A stretch of 64,000 nt of DNA, taken from the NCBI GenBank assembly GCA_903896545.1, contig CAITYF010000161.1, positions 62,001 to 126,000 of the forward strand, in the 5' to 3' direction. A model generated the notes under the pieces. That model did not search any database. It was not told the origin of the DNA and saw only the letters and a list, made by a program, of their open reading frames with translations. The stretch's first letter is position 1. The number at the start of each line of letters is the position of its first letter. This DNA is from an uncultured Myxococcales bacterium. Its GTDB lineage: Bacteria > Myxococcota_A > UBA9042. This document shows, piece after piece, positions 17,801 to 27,900 of the stretch. The position numbers and the translations under genes are program-made.

Positions 17801-19454
17801 TCGCGTCCGGTCCGCCGCGGTCGTACACCAGCGTGTGACCCAGACTGATCCGCTGTTTGCACGCCTCGTCCGTGGTGTAGCCAAATCTGCCACGCAGGTG
17901 CAGCGCCGAGATCGCGTCGTCCGTCCGTTCTGCCGTTGACCCGTATTCCGCCGCGTCCGTGACGTCCTTGGGCAGTGGGTTTTCAACGGTCAGTCGGCTA
18001 TCGAGCGCCACGTCCAGCACCATCGGCAAGTCGCAGTTCAGACCGCGCTCCAGCCGTACGCGCACACCCGCGTCCACGTCCCCCGACAGCCTGCCGGTCA
18101 TTTGCTCGACAAGCGCGCCTTGCATCGCGACCGCCTGACTCTGCAGCACCGGTCCTGGCAGAACGCCGTGGAACGTGAAAGGGCCATCGACCGCGTGGGT
18201 TGGCTCACCGGGGCGTTCAGGCGCGTCGCAGCGGTCGTTGTTGGCGCCCAAGCACGCGGGCGTCGGGTCGTCCAGCATGCGGTAGCGCACGTGCGGCGAG
18301 TCGATCGTGCCGCCGTACGCCGCAATGTGCAGGTCGCGACCGTCCACGGTGACTCTTGCCTGACCGGGAATCGACGCGTGGACTTCCACTTCGGCGGACA
18401 CAAACCGTGTCTCAAACCCTGCGATCTTGCCCCAGCCCTCGGCGTGCGCGTTCGACGAGAAACCGGCGTGCGGATCAACGCGAAAACCACCGGTCGCCAG
18501 CGCTTGGCAATCAAACAACTTTTCACCCAGCAGCGGTCCCAGAAACGCGGATCGCGTCGACGTGGCGATGTCGAGATCCCGCCCTTCCACGAGCACTTCC
18601 GGTGTCAGCGCGATCGACAGATCAAGCCCGGAAACCGCCGTGTCCGGCAATTCTGCGCTGTACCAGTGGCGCATCGCGGGCAGTTGAATCGCCGCGCTGC
18701 GGATCTGCACGTCGGTCAGATCACCATGCGCGACGCGGATTTGCACCGCACCCGTCGGAATCTTCGGCAACTGCGCGATCGGCGTGGGCGCGACGTCTAC
18801 TTCCGTGGCAGCGACATCCTGCGCCTGCCACGAGACTTGCGGCGGACCCTCGCCCGGCACAAAAACCTGCACCGAGCCGCGCAGGCGAATGCCCGAAGCC
18901 TTGAGCGTGATCGCCGGGATATTCATCCGATACTTGCCGCCCTCCAGCTTCAGGCGCTGCACGTTCAGACGGATCTGTGGTCCCGGTTCGGGCGACGACG
19001 GCTTGTCCGGATCGCTGAACGCCATGGGCAGCAGGAGACGACCAAAACGATCCGCCTCGATCACCACTTCCGGGTCGGTCAGCTTCACCTTGTCAAACCA
19101 TAGCGGAATGTCGCGCTGCCGGCGCACCAGCGCGTTGACCAACTTGGGCCAATCGAGCTGCGCGTCCAGGGCCGCCATAGCGATGACTTGCCGCCCCGAC
19201 GGCTCGCGGATCTGCACGCCGCGCAGGCGGATGCGCCCAGGCGACGGCCCCCACTGGATCGCCGCGACCTCGAACGTTCCCGGCAGCACCTCGGACAGCA
19301 CGCTGCTGACCAGCCCAGCCGACGACGGCGAGTTCAGCGTCAGGTAGAGCAGGAGCGCGCCAGCCACGAAGCCCACCGCGGTTTGCAGCACGATGAGGTA
19401 CAACGAACGGCCAAAGAGCTGCAGGAAGCGTTGCGTGCGCGAGGGACCGCTCAT
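14826..19454 (-). CDS. tamB: TamB-like inner-membrane-anchored translocation/assembly protein (DUF490)
   Basis: A 1542-aa protein with an N-terminal membrane anchor (YLIVLQTAVGFVAGALLLYL) and a very long beta-rich periplasmic body typical of AsmA/TamB lipid-transfer proteins. The last 400 or so residues match the TamB C-terminal domain in character: GTLPKMNLVGRAKV, NFDVDHLWLDFQGEPTRPYI, VSVGYSGVFTADAKAEDF and a Cys pair in CLIMFKRKC. The family bridges the inner membrane to an Omp85 partner and moves phospholipids or helps insert outer-membrane proteins. ATG 19454 has GGGAGC just upstream; in-frame upstream ATGs exist (for example 19505) but give no better signal. Its stop overlaps the start of the TamA-like gene by 4 bp. 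Confidence 0.88.
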   Translation of the reverse strand: MSGPSRTQRFLQLFGRSLYLIVLQTAVGFVAGALLLYLTLNSPSSAGLVSSVLSEVLPGTFEVAAIQWGPSPGRIRLRGVQIREPSGRQVIAMAALDAQLDWPKLVNALVRRQRDIPLWFDKVKLTDPEVVIEADRFGRLLLPMAFSDPDKPSSPEPGPQIRLNVQRLKLEGGKYRMNIPAITLKASGIRLRGSVQVFVPGEGPPQVSWQAQDVAATEVDVAPTPIAQLPKIPTGAVQIRVAHGDLTDVQIRSAAIQLPAMRHWYSAELPDTAVSGLDLSIALTPEVLVEGRDLDIATSTRSAFLGPLLGEKLFDCQALATGGFRVDPHAGFSSNAHAEGWGKIAGFETRFVSAEVEVHASIPGQARVTVDGRDLHIAAYGGTIDSPHVRYRMLDDPTPACLGANNDRCDAPERPGEPTHAVDGPFTFHGVLPGPVLQSQAVAMQGALVEQMTGRLSGDVDAGVRVRLERGLNCDLPMVLDVALDSRLTVENPLPKDVTDAAEYGSTAERTDDAISALHLRGRFGYTTDEACKQRISLGHTLVYDRGGPDATSTEVERQGGDWLRADGYLNLGDDESDLHVAADIASLRRLLAPFGVDSVSGSVTISDTEVDGGTVNPGLHGKLTARNLGYHGAIGHRPLDLSFATLNAQVRLNKGVLFLDKLDTRGDVLGAVSGNFALDLFGATRTSVLHQQRLQINHLQVKDLALARLMGLFGANTAALGGAVTLHDATVDVDLQRPLTSFSVSGDVDLRDFTVVAESFPRVKAHIKGHDGHLHVTPLDIQLLTQEWASATVDTDLRFTKFDISLTLPQTPLVRLSHIMADMPLGGSVGGDLHLWGSTQKFSLQSGLKVLGLKWDKVQLQDADLQITKQPQGAAILTSSRFFPGFRLLEGSEMRFEGLKPVEVDLHIDAPDMVDVFALVGMPPPPGMQAHVSADALVHVNLRPGAPLYAVQATLPPRGLTLDFGAGAPGLSNTSPANITVTPGRVVLDSVYFDLGREPLEVCGVMTLPVGKGAPSLQAYLAGTIDVPRIGGLADSMASMDLLLDILPWDRGRDDPAAACLESAQVGRGYLRLEGALDALAMEGRLRTRAGQVTPRHFGHDVLIDEGGEFEIHPMRDGDGDVVDGQMVVTIPSNPELRVSGTIDDGQFDAFGSVTLDHLMPHAVDFTLNGTSIPFAVPKEYTISLSPQLRFVGSELNHPSRRKMTLSGRVDVPDGSYYRNFDRISGVVGGVTDRKVDQFSKPITETMPWINEINLDLRVNAQNIDVASRIPLGRVEAVVETEGLKVTGTLPKMNLVGRAKVAASSDSKITYAIQQLNFDVDHLWLDFQGEPTRPYIDAEIRAQITKSGSSTSSTASAIGADLNFDNQGFTDIVIVSVGYSGVFTADAKAEDFRFSDNKGDSPADVQCLIMFKRKCSDNAGGGSSAPPISSSALIGELGPSLLKPFQSLLGIESVFDQFTFDFDAAGNVGASGSKKLGNQISVATQVRSGATDRLYNVRFDFRATDHLSAGGLWRKSQQFSQNASLPTEVYEFKLKYKQPLE

Positions 19455-19456
19455 GC

Positions 19457-19499
19457 GCGCTCCCGGATCGCGGTCGTGGACGTCAGAATTCGGGAGCGC
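19457..19499 (-). promoter_or_regulatory. Hairpin covering the tamB ribosome-binding site
   Basis: On the minus strand GCGCTCCCG (19499-19491) can pair perfectly with CGGGAGCGC (19465-19457), which contains the Shine-Dalgarno GGGAG of tamB 2 nt before ATG 19454. A separate perfect 14-bp palindrome, GCGCATGCATGCGC, lies at 19496-19509. The pairing would limit ribosome access. Confidence 0.45.
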
Positions 19500-19563
19500 A
19501 TGCATGCGCGCGAGGCGGTGTTTCTGAGTTGGCGTTGGAAGGGCGGACGTCGCATCGCCCGCG

Positions 19564-19593
19564 AGTGTAGTGCTCAATCCCCAGCGCTGCCAG
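19564..19593 (-). promoter_or_regulatory. Candidate promoter for tamB-tamA
   Basis: Reading the minus strand, CTGGCA (19593-19588), an 18-bp spacer and TACACT (19569-19564) lie about 110 nt before the tamB start. The -10 is good, the -35 moderate. It would produce a leader of about 100 nt containing the hairpin described above. Confidence 0.35.
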
Positions 19594-19659
19594 AATCCGG
19601 TGCTTTTGTCAGCAGGAAGCGTGTGGCCACCGTCAGAAACTGCGGAGTTGCGAGAGTTG

Positions 19660-19688
19660 TTGCCCGATGGCACGTCGGCCCGTATACT
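19660..19688 (+). promoter_or_regulatory. Candidate promoter for the 616-aa Cys-rich lipoprotein
   Basis: TTGCCC (19660-19665), a 17-bp spacer and TATACT (19683-19688) form one of the best sigma70-like promoters in the window. The start would be near 19695, giving a leader of about 107 nt. The divergent gap 19455-19801 holds this, the tamB promoter and no gene I can support. Confidence 0.5.
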
Positions 19689-19801
19689 GGTCGGGGTGGT
19701 CTGGCATCGGGCTGGACACCGCATCAACTTGTCGTTTCGGCTGCAAATTTTCCTCACTGGGCAAATTTCGCTGCAGAAACGCACAAAAAGGACTTGCTGC
19801 G

Positions 19802-21652
19802 ATGTCTCAGTTCCCACCCCGACTGACCAAGCGAGCGACGACCGAGCCGGCTTGGATCGCCGCATTTTTCGCGTGTTGTCTGTCCGTTGCGGCGTGTTCC
19901 AGCACGCCTGGCACCGTGGACGATGGCAGCAACGTGGACGTCAAAGCGGACGGTCTGAAGTTCGACTCGATCAGCGGTTCCGACGCACTCAGTGACGTCG
20001 CGGACTCCGTGGGCGGCGACGCGGCCGACACCAGCGACGATGCGACCAAGACGGTTCTGCCGGGCGAATTCAGCGCGCCGTGCAAGGACGACGGCGACTG
20101 CAACAGCGGCCTTTGCGTGCAGGCCTACAGCGGCAAGATCTGCAGCCACCCGTGTGAAACCGCGGCATGCGAGCCGGGTTTCTCGTGCCAACAAGTTTCA
20201 TCGAGCGGTCAGGACCAAATCTACGCTTGCGTACCCAAGTTCAAACACTTGTGCGAGCCGTGCGCCGAGAACAAGGACTGCAACGATCCGGGCGAAACCA
20301 GCAATGTCTGCATCAGCTTTGCGGAAGTCGGATCGTTCTGCGGCGCGACCTGCGACCCCACCGAGAGCGACTGCCCGACCGGCTACAGCTGCCAGACTGT
20401 CGTGAACCCCGCGACCGGCGCGAAGATCAGCCAGTGCAAGCATCAGGGCATCTGCGAGTGCAGCCCCAAGGCAACGCAGCTGGGCCTCTCCACCAAGTGC
20501 TGGGTCAAGAACGAGTACGGCAAGTGCGACGGCGTGCGGCAATGCGGCGTGGACGGCTTGGCGGAATGCAGCGCGGCTGTACCGAACACCGAGGAATGCA
20601 ACGGCATTGACGACGACTGCAACGGCCAGACCGATGACATCTCGATGGCCAACGCGGTGTGCAAGATCCCGCTCAACGAATTCAACCTGAACGGCAAGTA
20701 CTGCTACGGCAAGTTGACCGAGTGCACCAATGGCGTGGCCAAGTGCGAAGGCAAGGCGGCGGCGCCCGAAGCCTGCAACGGCTTGGATGACAACTGCGAC
20801 GGCACGACCGATGAAGGCCTCTGCGAAGACGGCGATCCGTGTACGAAGGACACATGCAACACCGACGGATCCTGCCAGCACGTCCAATTGGGCGGCATGG
20901 CGTGTGACGACGGCTCGATGTGCACACAGACGGACAAGTGCCTGAGCGGCAAGTGCGTCGGCGGCAACAACTTGAACTGCGATGACAACGACCCGTGCAC
21001 CACGGACAGCTGCGATCCGTTCGTCGGCTGCCAGCACGCCAAGGCGCCGGACGGCACGGAATGCACCGACGACGGCAACCTGTGCACGCTTGACCAGTGC
21101 AAGGTCGGCGCCTGTGGTCACGTCATTCAAGCCGGCGCGAAGTGCACGGACGACGGCTTGCCCTGCACGTTGGACACCTGTGACGCCGCGGGCGCGTGCA
21201 AGCACAGCCCGTCGAATGGACCGTGCGAAGACGGCAATCCGTGCACCGATGGCGATTCGTGCATCAACGGCAGCTGCAAGTCCGGTCCGCTCAAGGGCGC
21301 GACAGCGTGCGACGACGGCAACCCGTGCACGATCGACAAGTGCGACCCGAACCAAGCCGGCGGCTGCACGCACGAGAACAACGACTTCGCGGCGTGTGTG
21401 TCGACTTCCTCCAAGTGCCCCACGGGCCAGTGCGCGGCCGGTGTCTGCTACCCGCAGGCCAACGTGACGTGCATGACGACGGTGAAGTCGAGCATCTGCA
21501 CGTCAGACCCCATCGCGGGCGTCTGCACGGCGGCCGGCGACTGCGTCGTGACCAAACCGCCGAGCCAGTACACGTGCCCTGGTTGCAACGGTATTTGCTT
21601 GAATTGCGCACCTTTCGGCCAGCTTTGCTTGCCGCTCACGGGCACGCCCTAG
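19802..21652 (+). CDS. Cys-rich lipoprotein with CTDC-type and MopE-like repeats
   Basis: A 616-aa predicted surface lipoprotein. The signal peptide ends at LSVAAC (Cys32), followed by an Asp/Ser-rich tether to about residue 80. A Cys-rich region then follows. Two MopE-like putative metal-binding motifs (CNGIDDDCNGQTDD near 263, CNGLDDNCDGTTDE near 323) precede an array of about eight 24-25-residue repeats of the form CxDGxPCTxDxCDxxxGCxH, the Dictyostelium ECM (CTDC) pattern. The rest is a non-repeated Cys-rich tail. Each unit has four Cys, presumably in disulfides. ATG 19802 has AAGGA 11 nt upstream and gives the lipobox. It resembles the 2455-aa gene downstream but is separated from it by 293 bp. 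Confidence 0.8.
   Translation: MSQFPPRLTKRATTEPAWIAAFFACCLSVAACSSTPGTVDDGSNVDVKADGLKFDSISGSDALSDVADSVGGDAADTSDDATKTVLPGEFSAPCKDDGDCNSGLCVQAYSGKICSHPCETAACEPGFSCQQVSSSGQDQIYACVPKFKHLCEPCAENKDCNDPGETSNVCISFAEVGSFCGATCDPTESDCPTGYSCQTVVNPATGAKISQCKHQGICECSPKATQLGLSTKCWVKNEYGKCDGVRQCGVDGLAECSAAVPNTEECNGIDDDCNGQTDDISMANAVCKIPLNEFNLNGKYCYGKLTECTNGVAKCEGKAAAPEACNGLDDNCDGTTDEGLCEDGDPCTKDTCNTDGSCQHVQLGGMACDDGSMCTQTDKCLSGKCVGGNNLNCDDNDPCTTDSCDPFVGCQHAKAPDGTECTDDGNLCTLDQCKVGACGHVIQAGAKCTDDGLPCTLDTCDAAGACKHSPSNGPCEDGNPCTDGDSCINGSCKSGPLKGATACDDGNPCTIDKCDPNQAGGCTHENNDFAACVSTSSKCPTGQCAAGVCYPQANVTCMTTVKSSICTSDPIAGVCTAAGDCVVTKPPSQYTCPGCNGICLNCAPFGQLCLPLTGTP
20822..21385 (+). repeat. Array of Cys-rich coding repeats, about eight units
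   Basis: Imperfect tandem units of about 72-75 bp encode the CTDC-type motif (CDDGNPCTxDxCD). It lies fully inside the lipoprotein gene and stays in frame. Confidence 0.7.
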
Positions 21653-21791
21653 CGGCGCTGTCCACATCGCAGCGCGCTTGATTCCCCCTTCGCGCTGGAA
21701 CAACGAACGGTTTGGCTTGGCTGCGCGCCTGAGCCGGACTGAGACGCCTGCGGGGTGACTGCAGGTGGGTCGGAAGTTTATTCCCGAGAAC

Positions 21792-21821
21792 TTGCCCGGT
21801 TGTGGCACGTTCTGGTAAGGT
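21792..21821 (+). promoter_or_regulatory. Weak candidate promoter for the 2455-aa lipoprotein
   Basis: TTGCCC (21792-21797), an 18-bp spacer and TAAGGT (21816-21821). The -10 is poor. The upstream gap (21653-21945) also contains a 7-bp hairpin CAGCGCG/CGCGCTG (21670-21697) that might end the previous transcript; nothing else was seen. Confidence 0.25.
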
Positions 21822-21945
21822 AGACGGCACGTCTGCGCCTTTTGTGGGCCAGATTCGAATTGCGGGTCGTCGGTACGTCGATGTTGAAGGTTGCCTGTCG
21901 TCCACGGATATGTGCAGTCCAGGGGCGCCGGTAGGGGGGAATCAA

Positions 21946-24900
21946 ATGCGGAAATCCAAACTGTTTTCGAGTGCTTGTCGTCTTGTTTGTGGCGAGCCTT
22001 CGACTCCTTACACTTCTTCCCGACTGCCCGTTTGGGTAACGCTGCTCGCGCTGGTTTTGGCGCTTGGAGCTTGCGGAACCGCGGCGACCGGCAGTGATGC
22101 TGAGACGCCAATTGACGACATCGATCAGGGCTCTGACACGTCCGTGACGGACGACGCCCCCGACGCGAAGACCGATCAGGACACAACGAACGACACAGCG
22201 ACCGACGACAAAGACGTCAAGACTGACGCCGACATCAAGACCGATTGCGCGGTTGCCGCCGATTGCGAAAAGCTGGGCGCGCCTTCCGCTTGCCACGTCT
22301 GGCAGTGCGTGAACAACACGTGCGACGACAAAAATGTTCCAGCCGCCGCGGGCACCGCCTGCGACAACGGCCAGGAATGCGACGGCGCGGACAAGTGCGA
22401 TGGCGCGGGCACCTGCGCCGCCGGCACGGCGCCCGTCTACTTCAAGGACCAGAGCGGCAAGGACAACCCCTGCCAACTCTGCACCTGCGACAAGAATCCC
22501 GACGGCAAGTGCACCGTGCCGTCGACCGCGACCAACGCGACGTGCGATGACGGCGACAACTGCACGACCAACGACGTCTGCATCCCCGGCGGTACCTGCA
22601 AGGGCAGCGCCAAGAAGTGCGATACGCCGAGCAACATTTGCTACAACAACATCTGCGATCCGGCGACGGGTTCGTGCAACAAGACGCCCGATCTGACGCA
22701 GAACGGCGTGGCGTGCGACGACAGCGATGCGTGCAAAGAGAACGCGACGTGCCTCGGCGGCGAGTGCAACAACGGCACGATTGTCGTGTGCAACGCTGGC
22801 AACCCGTGCCTCGAACCGAAGTGCGACGCGGTCAAGGGCTGTTCGACCACGCCGATCGCGCTGCCGACTGGCGCGACCATCGCGTGCGATGACACGAATG
22901 CGTGCACCTCGAACGACGCTTGCCAGAAGAACGGTACCTGCAAAGGCAAGTCGGTGCTGATCGACCTGCAAACGCTGCCTTGCCAAAACGTTCTCTGCGA
23001 CGCGGCCACGGGCAAAGTGACCTACGCACCCGCGGCGGACGGCGACTCCTGCACGGACGGCAACCCCTGCACCAAGGGCGACGCCTGCTTGAACCAGCAG
23101 TGCAACGGCTCCGCGCTCATCTGCAATGACGGCCTGCCGTGCACCGACGACGCGTGCGATCCCAAGAAGTGCACCGGCACGCTGTGCGGCCAATGCGTCG
23201 CCACGCCCAAGAGCAACGGCGACGCGTGCGACGACGGTAACAAGTGCACTTCCGACGACGCCTGCTCGCAGGGCGCTTGCACCGGCCTGCCGACCGACTG
23301 CGACGACAAGAACACCTGCACCAACGACTCCTGCACGCCGATTTCAGGTTGCTCGCACCAGCCGGTCCTGACCGCGTCCTTCTGCGACGACGGCGACAAC
23401 TGCACGATCGTCGACAAGTGCGTTGGCAGCAGCTGCAAGGGCACCGCCAAAGACTGCACCGACACGGACGCTTGCACGTCGGATTCCTGCGATCCCGCCG
23501 CGCCTTCCGCCACGAACTGCACGCACGCGAAGTTTGACGGTCCGTGCAACGACGGCGACGTCTGCACGAGCAACGACCTCTGCACGGGCGGCAAGTGCTC
23601 CGGCACCAAGGCGGACTGCAACGACGGCAACCCCTGCACGAACGACCTGTGCGACAGCATCAAGGGCTGCCAGCACATCCCGCTGCCCGGCGGCGCCAAG
23701 TGCGACGACGGCCTGGGCTGCACGCAGAACGACTACTGCGACGCCGGCAAGTGCACGCAGTTGCCCGCGGATAACAAGTGCAACACGTGCAACTCGAACG
23801 CGGATTGCGCCAAGTACAACGACCAGGACTTCTGCAACGGCACGATCAAGTGCATCGACAGCTACAAGGGCAAAGTCTGCGACACGGATCCCGCGACCGT
23901 CGTGAAGTGCGATGCGACCAAGGACAACGCCTGCACGAAGAACAGCTGCAACCCGGACAACGGCGTGTGCAGCATCGTCAAGTTCACTGCGGGCACGGTC
24001 TGCACGGGCGACAAGTGCTTGGCCAACTCGACGTGCGACGGCTTGGGCACTTGCAAAGGCGTCGCGCTCAACTGCGACGACAACAACGCCTGCACGACGG
24101 ACAGCTGCGACCCGACGGTCGGCTGCAAGCACGCGAACGTGGCGGACGCGACCAAGTGCGACGACGGCTCGAAGTGCACGCCGAACGACGCCTGCGTGGC
24201 GGGCAAGTGCACGGGCGACCAGAACACCTGCGGCTGCACCACGGACTCGCAGTGCGCTGGCTTTGACGACGGCAACCTGTGCAACGGCGTGCTGACCTGC
24301 CAGAAGAACTTCTGCCAGCCCGACCCGACATCGGCGATTACGTGCAGCAAGCTCGCGAACTCGTGCGAGGACAACGTCTGCGCGCCGCTGACCGGCAAGT
24401 GCGGCGCGGTGGCCAAGTCGGACAACATCGCGTGCGACGACAGCAATGCGTGCACGTTCAGCGAGACCTGCCAGAGCGGCATTTGCGGATCGGGCTCCAC
24501 CGTGAGCTGCGATGACAACAACGCCTGCACGACGGACTTCTGCGACACCGCGTTTGGCTGCGATCACGCGCCGCTCGCGACCGGCGGTCTGTGCAATGAC
24601 GGCAACGACTGCACCGAGAAGGACACCTGCAAGACCGGTAGCTGCTTGGGCAGCGCGGTGAACTGCGATGACGGCAACCCCTGCACCGCGGACACCTGCG
24701 AGAAGAAGGGCGGCTGCGCGCACACGTTGGACGACACGCTGACCTGCACCGACGGCGACCCGTGCACCACGCCGGATCACTGCAAAGACGGCGTCTGCTT
24801 GAGCACGGTCCTGAACTGCGACGACAACAACTCGTGCACCATCGACGCGTGCGACGGTCTGGGCGGCTGCAAGAACGTCGTCTTTGGCGGCAAGGACTGC

Positions 24901-27900
24901 GACGACGGCAACGCTTGCACGGTCCAGGACGTCTGCGTCAACGACAAGTGCGTCGGCAAGGCGAAGTCCTGCGACGATAGCAACCCGTGCACCAACGACA
25001 TCTGCCAGGACGGAAACTGCGTGTTCACGACCGCGGCGGGTCAGGCCTGCACGGACTCCAACGAGTGCACCGGTCCCGACTTGTGCACCGGCGCTGGCCA
25101 GTGCGTCGGCGCCGTGGTGGACTGCTCGACGGGTACGGTCTGCAAGACGAACCTGACGTGCTCACCGGTCACCGGCTGCGTCACCGTTCAGAACGACAAC
25201 GCGCTCTGCGACGACGGTGACTTCTGCACCAGCGGCAACTTGCCCGGCACCATGGGCGACAAGTGCTCCGGTGGCGGTTGCTCCGGCCCGACGGTCAGCT
25301 GCGACGACAAGAACATCTGCACCAACGACGAGTGCAACGCGGTCAAGGGCTGCGTGATCACGCAAAATGGCTGCGATGACGGCAACTCGTGCACGGTGGA
25401 CACGTGCCACCAGGTGCTCGGCTGCCAGCACGAGACGGTCGACGGCGGCTTCTGCGACGACGGCGACGCGTGCACCGACAAGACCACGTGCAACGTGGGC
25501 GTTTGCGGCGGCGGCTCGCCGACCGTCTGCGACGACAAGAACGATTGCACCGCCGATGCGTGTGACAAGGCGACCGGCTGCGGCCACACGGCGCTCGCCG
25601 ACGCGTCGACCTGCACCGACAGCAACGTGTGCACGCAAGATGGCTGTGTGGACGGCGTCTGCGTTGGCGTCACCACGGACTGCGATGACGGTAACCCGTG
25701 CACCGTGGACAGCTGCAACTCGATCAACGGCTGCATCCACGTCGACGCCACGGAGGGTTCGAGTTGTGAAGACGGCGAAGCCTGCACGACCAAGACGATC
25801 TGCCAAGCGGGCGTCTGCGGCGGCGGCGACCTGAAGGACTGCGGCGCTCCGTGCACCGCGGATTCCGAGTGCAAATGGATGGACAACAACAACAACGCGT
25901 GCGATGGCACGTACCGTTGCGAAGACTCCGTGGCGCTTGGGCACAAGATCTGCAAGCCCGACACGACGATCGTGGCGTGCGACTCGACCGGCGACGGCCC
26001 GTGCTTGAAGAACACGTGCGACCCGGCCAACGGCAAGTGCGGCATGACGCAGAGCGTGAACGGCGAGGTCTGCGAAGACGGCAAGGGCTGCACCGTGGGC
26101 GACACCTGCTACAACGGCACGTGCAAAGCCGGCGCACTGAACGACTGCGCCTCCGCGAAGGACGCGTGCAACGCCGCGGCTTGCATTGAGGATCCCAACG
26201 CGCTCAAGGGCTTCAAGTGCGTGGCGATGCCGCTTGACGTGACCGTGGCGTGCGACAACGACAACAACGGCTGCACCGCGAACGACCACTGCTCCGCTGG
26301 TAAGTGCGTCGCGGGCAGCACGGTCGATTGCACCGGCGTTGCGGCGACCTGTCAGGTCGGCACGTGCAAGTCGACGAGCGCGAACTCGTTCACTTGCCAG
26401 ACCGCGGCGGCTGCGGACAACGCGGCGTGCGACGACAAGCAGCTCTGCACCACGGGCGACTTCTGCAAGGCGGGCAAGTGCCAGCCGGGCACGGGCTCCT
26501 ACGACTGCTCGTCGGAAACCGGTGTGTGCTCGTTGGGCGTGTGCGACAAGACCGCGAACTCCGGCTTTGGCGCTTGCGTGCCGACGCCGAAGAACGAAGG
26601 CCAGCCGTGCGACTCGGATACCAACGGCTGCACCCAGGGTGACAAGTGCGTACAGGGCTCCTGTGTGCCGGGCACCGCTCCGGACTGCACGGGCTCGACC
26701 ACGGACTGTGCGACCGGCGCGTGCAAAGCCTCTGGCAGCAGCACGTTTACCTGCGTAGGCGCACCCAAGGTCGACAAGCTCCCCTGCGAGGCGGACCAGA
26801 ACGGCTGCACCGTGGGTGACGCTTGCTCGGCGGGCAAATGCACACCTGGGCCGGCGAAGGATTGCTCGGCACAGACGTCCAAGGATGGCTGCCAGATCGG
26901 CACATGCCAGTCGCTGGGTAACGCGGCGAACTCGTGCGTCGTCGTTCCGGCCACAGTCGGCACGATCTGCAACGCGGACGACACCGGCTGCACCAAGGGC
27001 GACATGTGCAACGCGCTTGGCGCTTGCCAGCCCGGTCCGGCGGTCGACTGCAACACGTTGACCAACGCTTGCGCGACCGGCGCGTGCCTGAGCACGAGCG
27101 CGCAGACCTTCATCTGCAGCGGCAATCCGAAGGCGAACGGCACGGCGTGCGACGCGGACGGCGATGGCTGCACGCAGGCGGACTCCTGCCAGACCGGCTT
27201 GTGCAAGGCCGGTACGGCTGTCAACTGCGGGACGTCGACTGTCCAGTGCCAGACGAAGAAGTGCACGACGCTGGCGTACGACAAGTACCTCTGTCAGGAC
27301 CTCGCGGTTGCTGACAACACGGCGTGCGACGCGGACGCCGACGGCTGCACCAAGGGCGATTCCTGCTACGGCGGTACGTGTGCGGCGGGCGAAACGCAGA
27401 CCTGCGCGACCTACCAGACGCAGTGCGGCGTGGCCACGTGCGCGAGCACCGGCGCGTCGTCCTTCAACTGTAACGTGACGGCGGCGGACAGCTGGCCGAC
27501 GCTCAGCCCGCCGGTCGCCTGCGTCTCGACGGACAATCCGACGACGTGCGCGTCGAACTACAAGTGCGTCGAAAACGACGCGACGACCCACTCGGGCGTC
27601 TGCACGCCGGTCAAGCAGATCTCGTGCAGCGACGGTAGCGCGTGCACGACGGGCGACTACTGCAGCAACGGCAATTGCGTCGGCGGCATCTCGCTGACGT
27701 GTGACGACTTCGATCCTTGCACCACCGATGCTTGCGATGCGAAGTCCGGTGCGTGCGCGTACACGCCGATCGTTGGCTGCGGCAAGTGCTTGGACGAAAC
27801 CTTCGACGCTGGCAAGCCGATCACGGCGAATATGGTCGTTCGCAGCCACAACACGGCCGCGGCGAACTGGGCGTTCAACACGTCGACCGGCGACTACGAA

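Noticed and set aside
25162-27849. 895-codon minus-strand frame
   Set aside because: Mirror of the Cys-rich repeats (TGC read backwards gives GCA); low complexity, no start signal.
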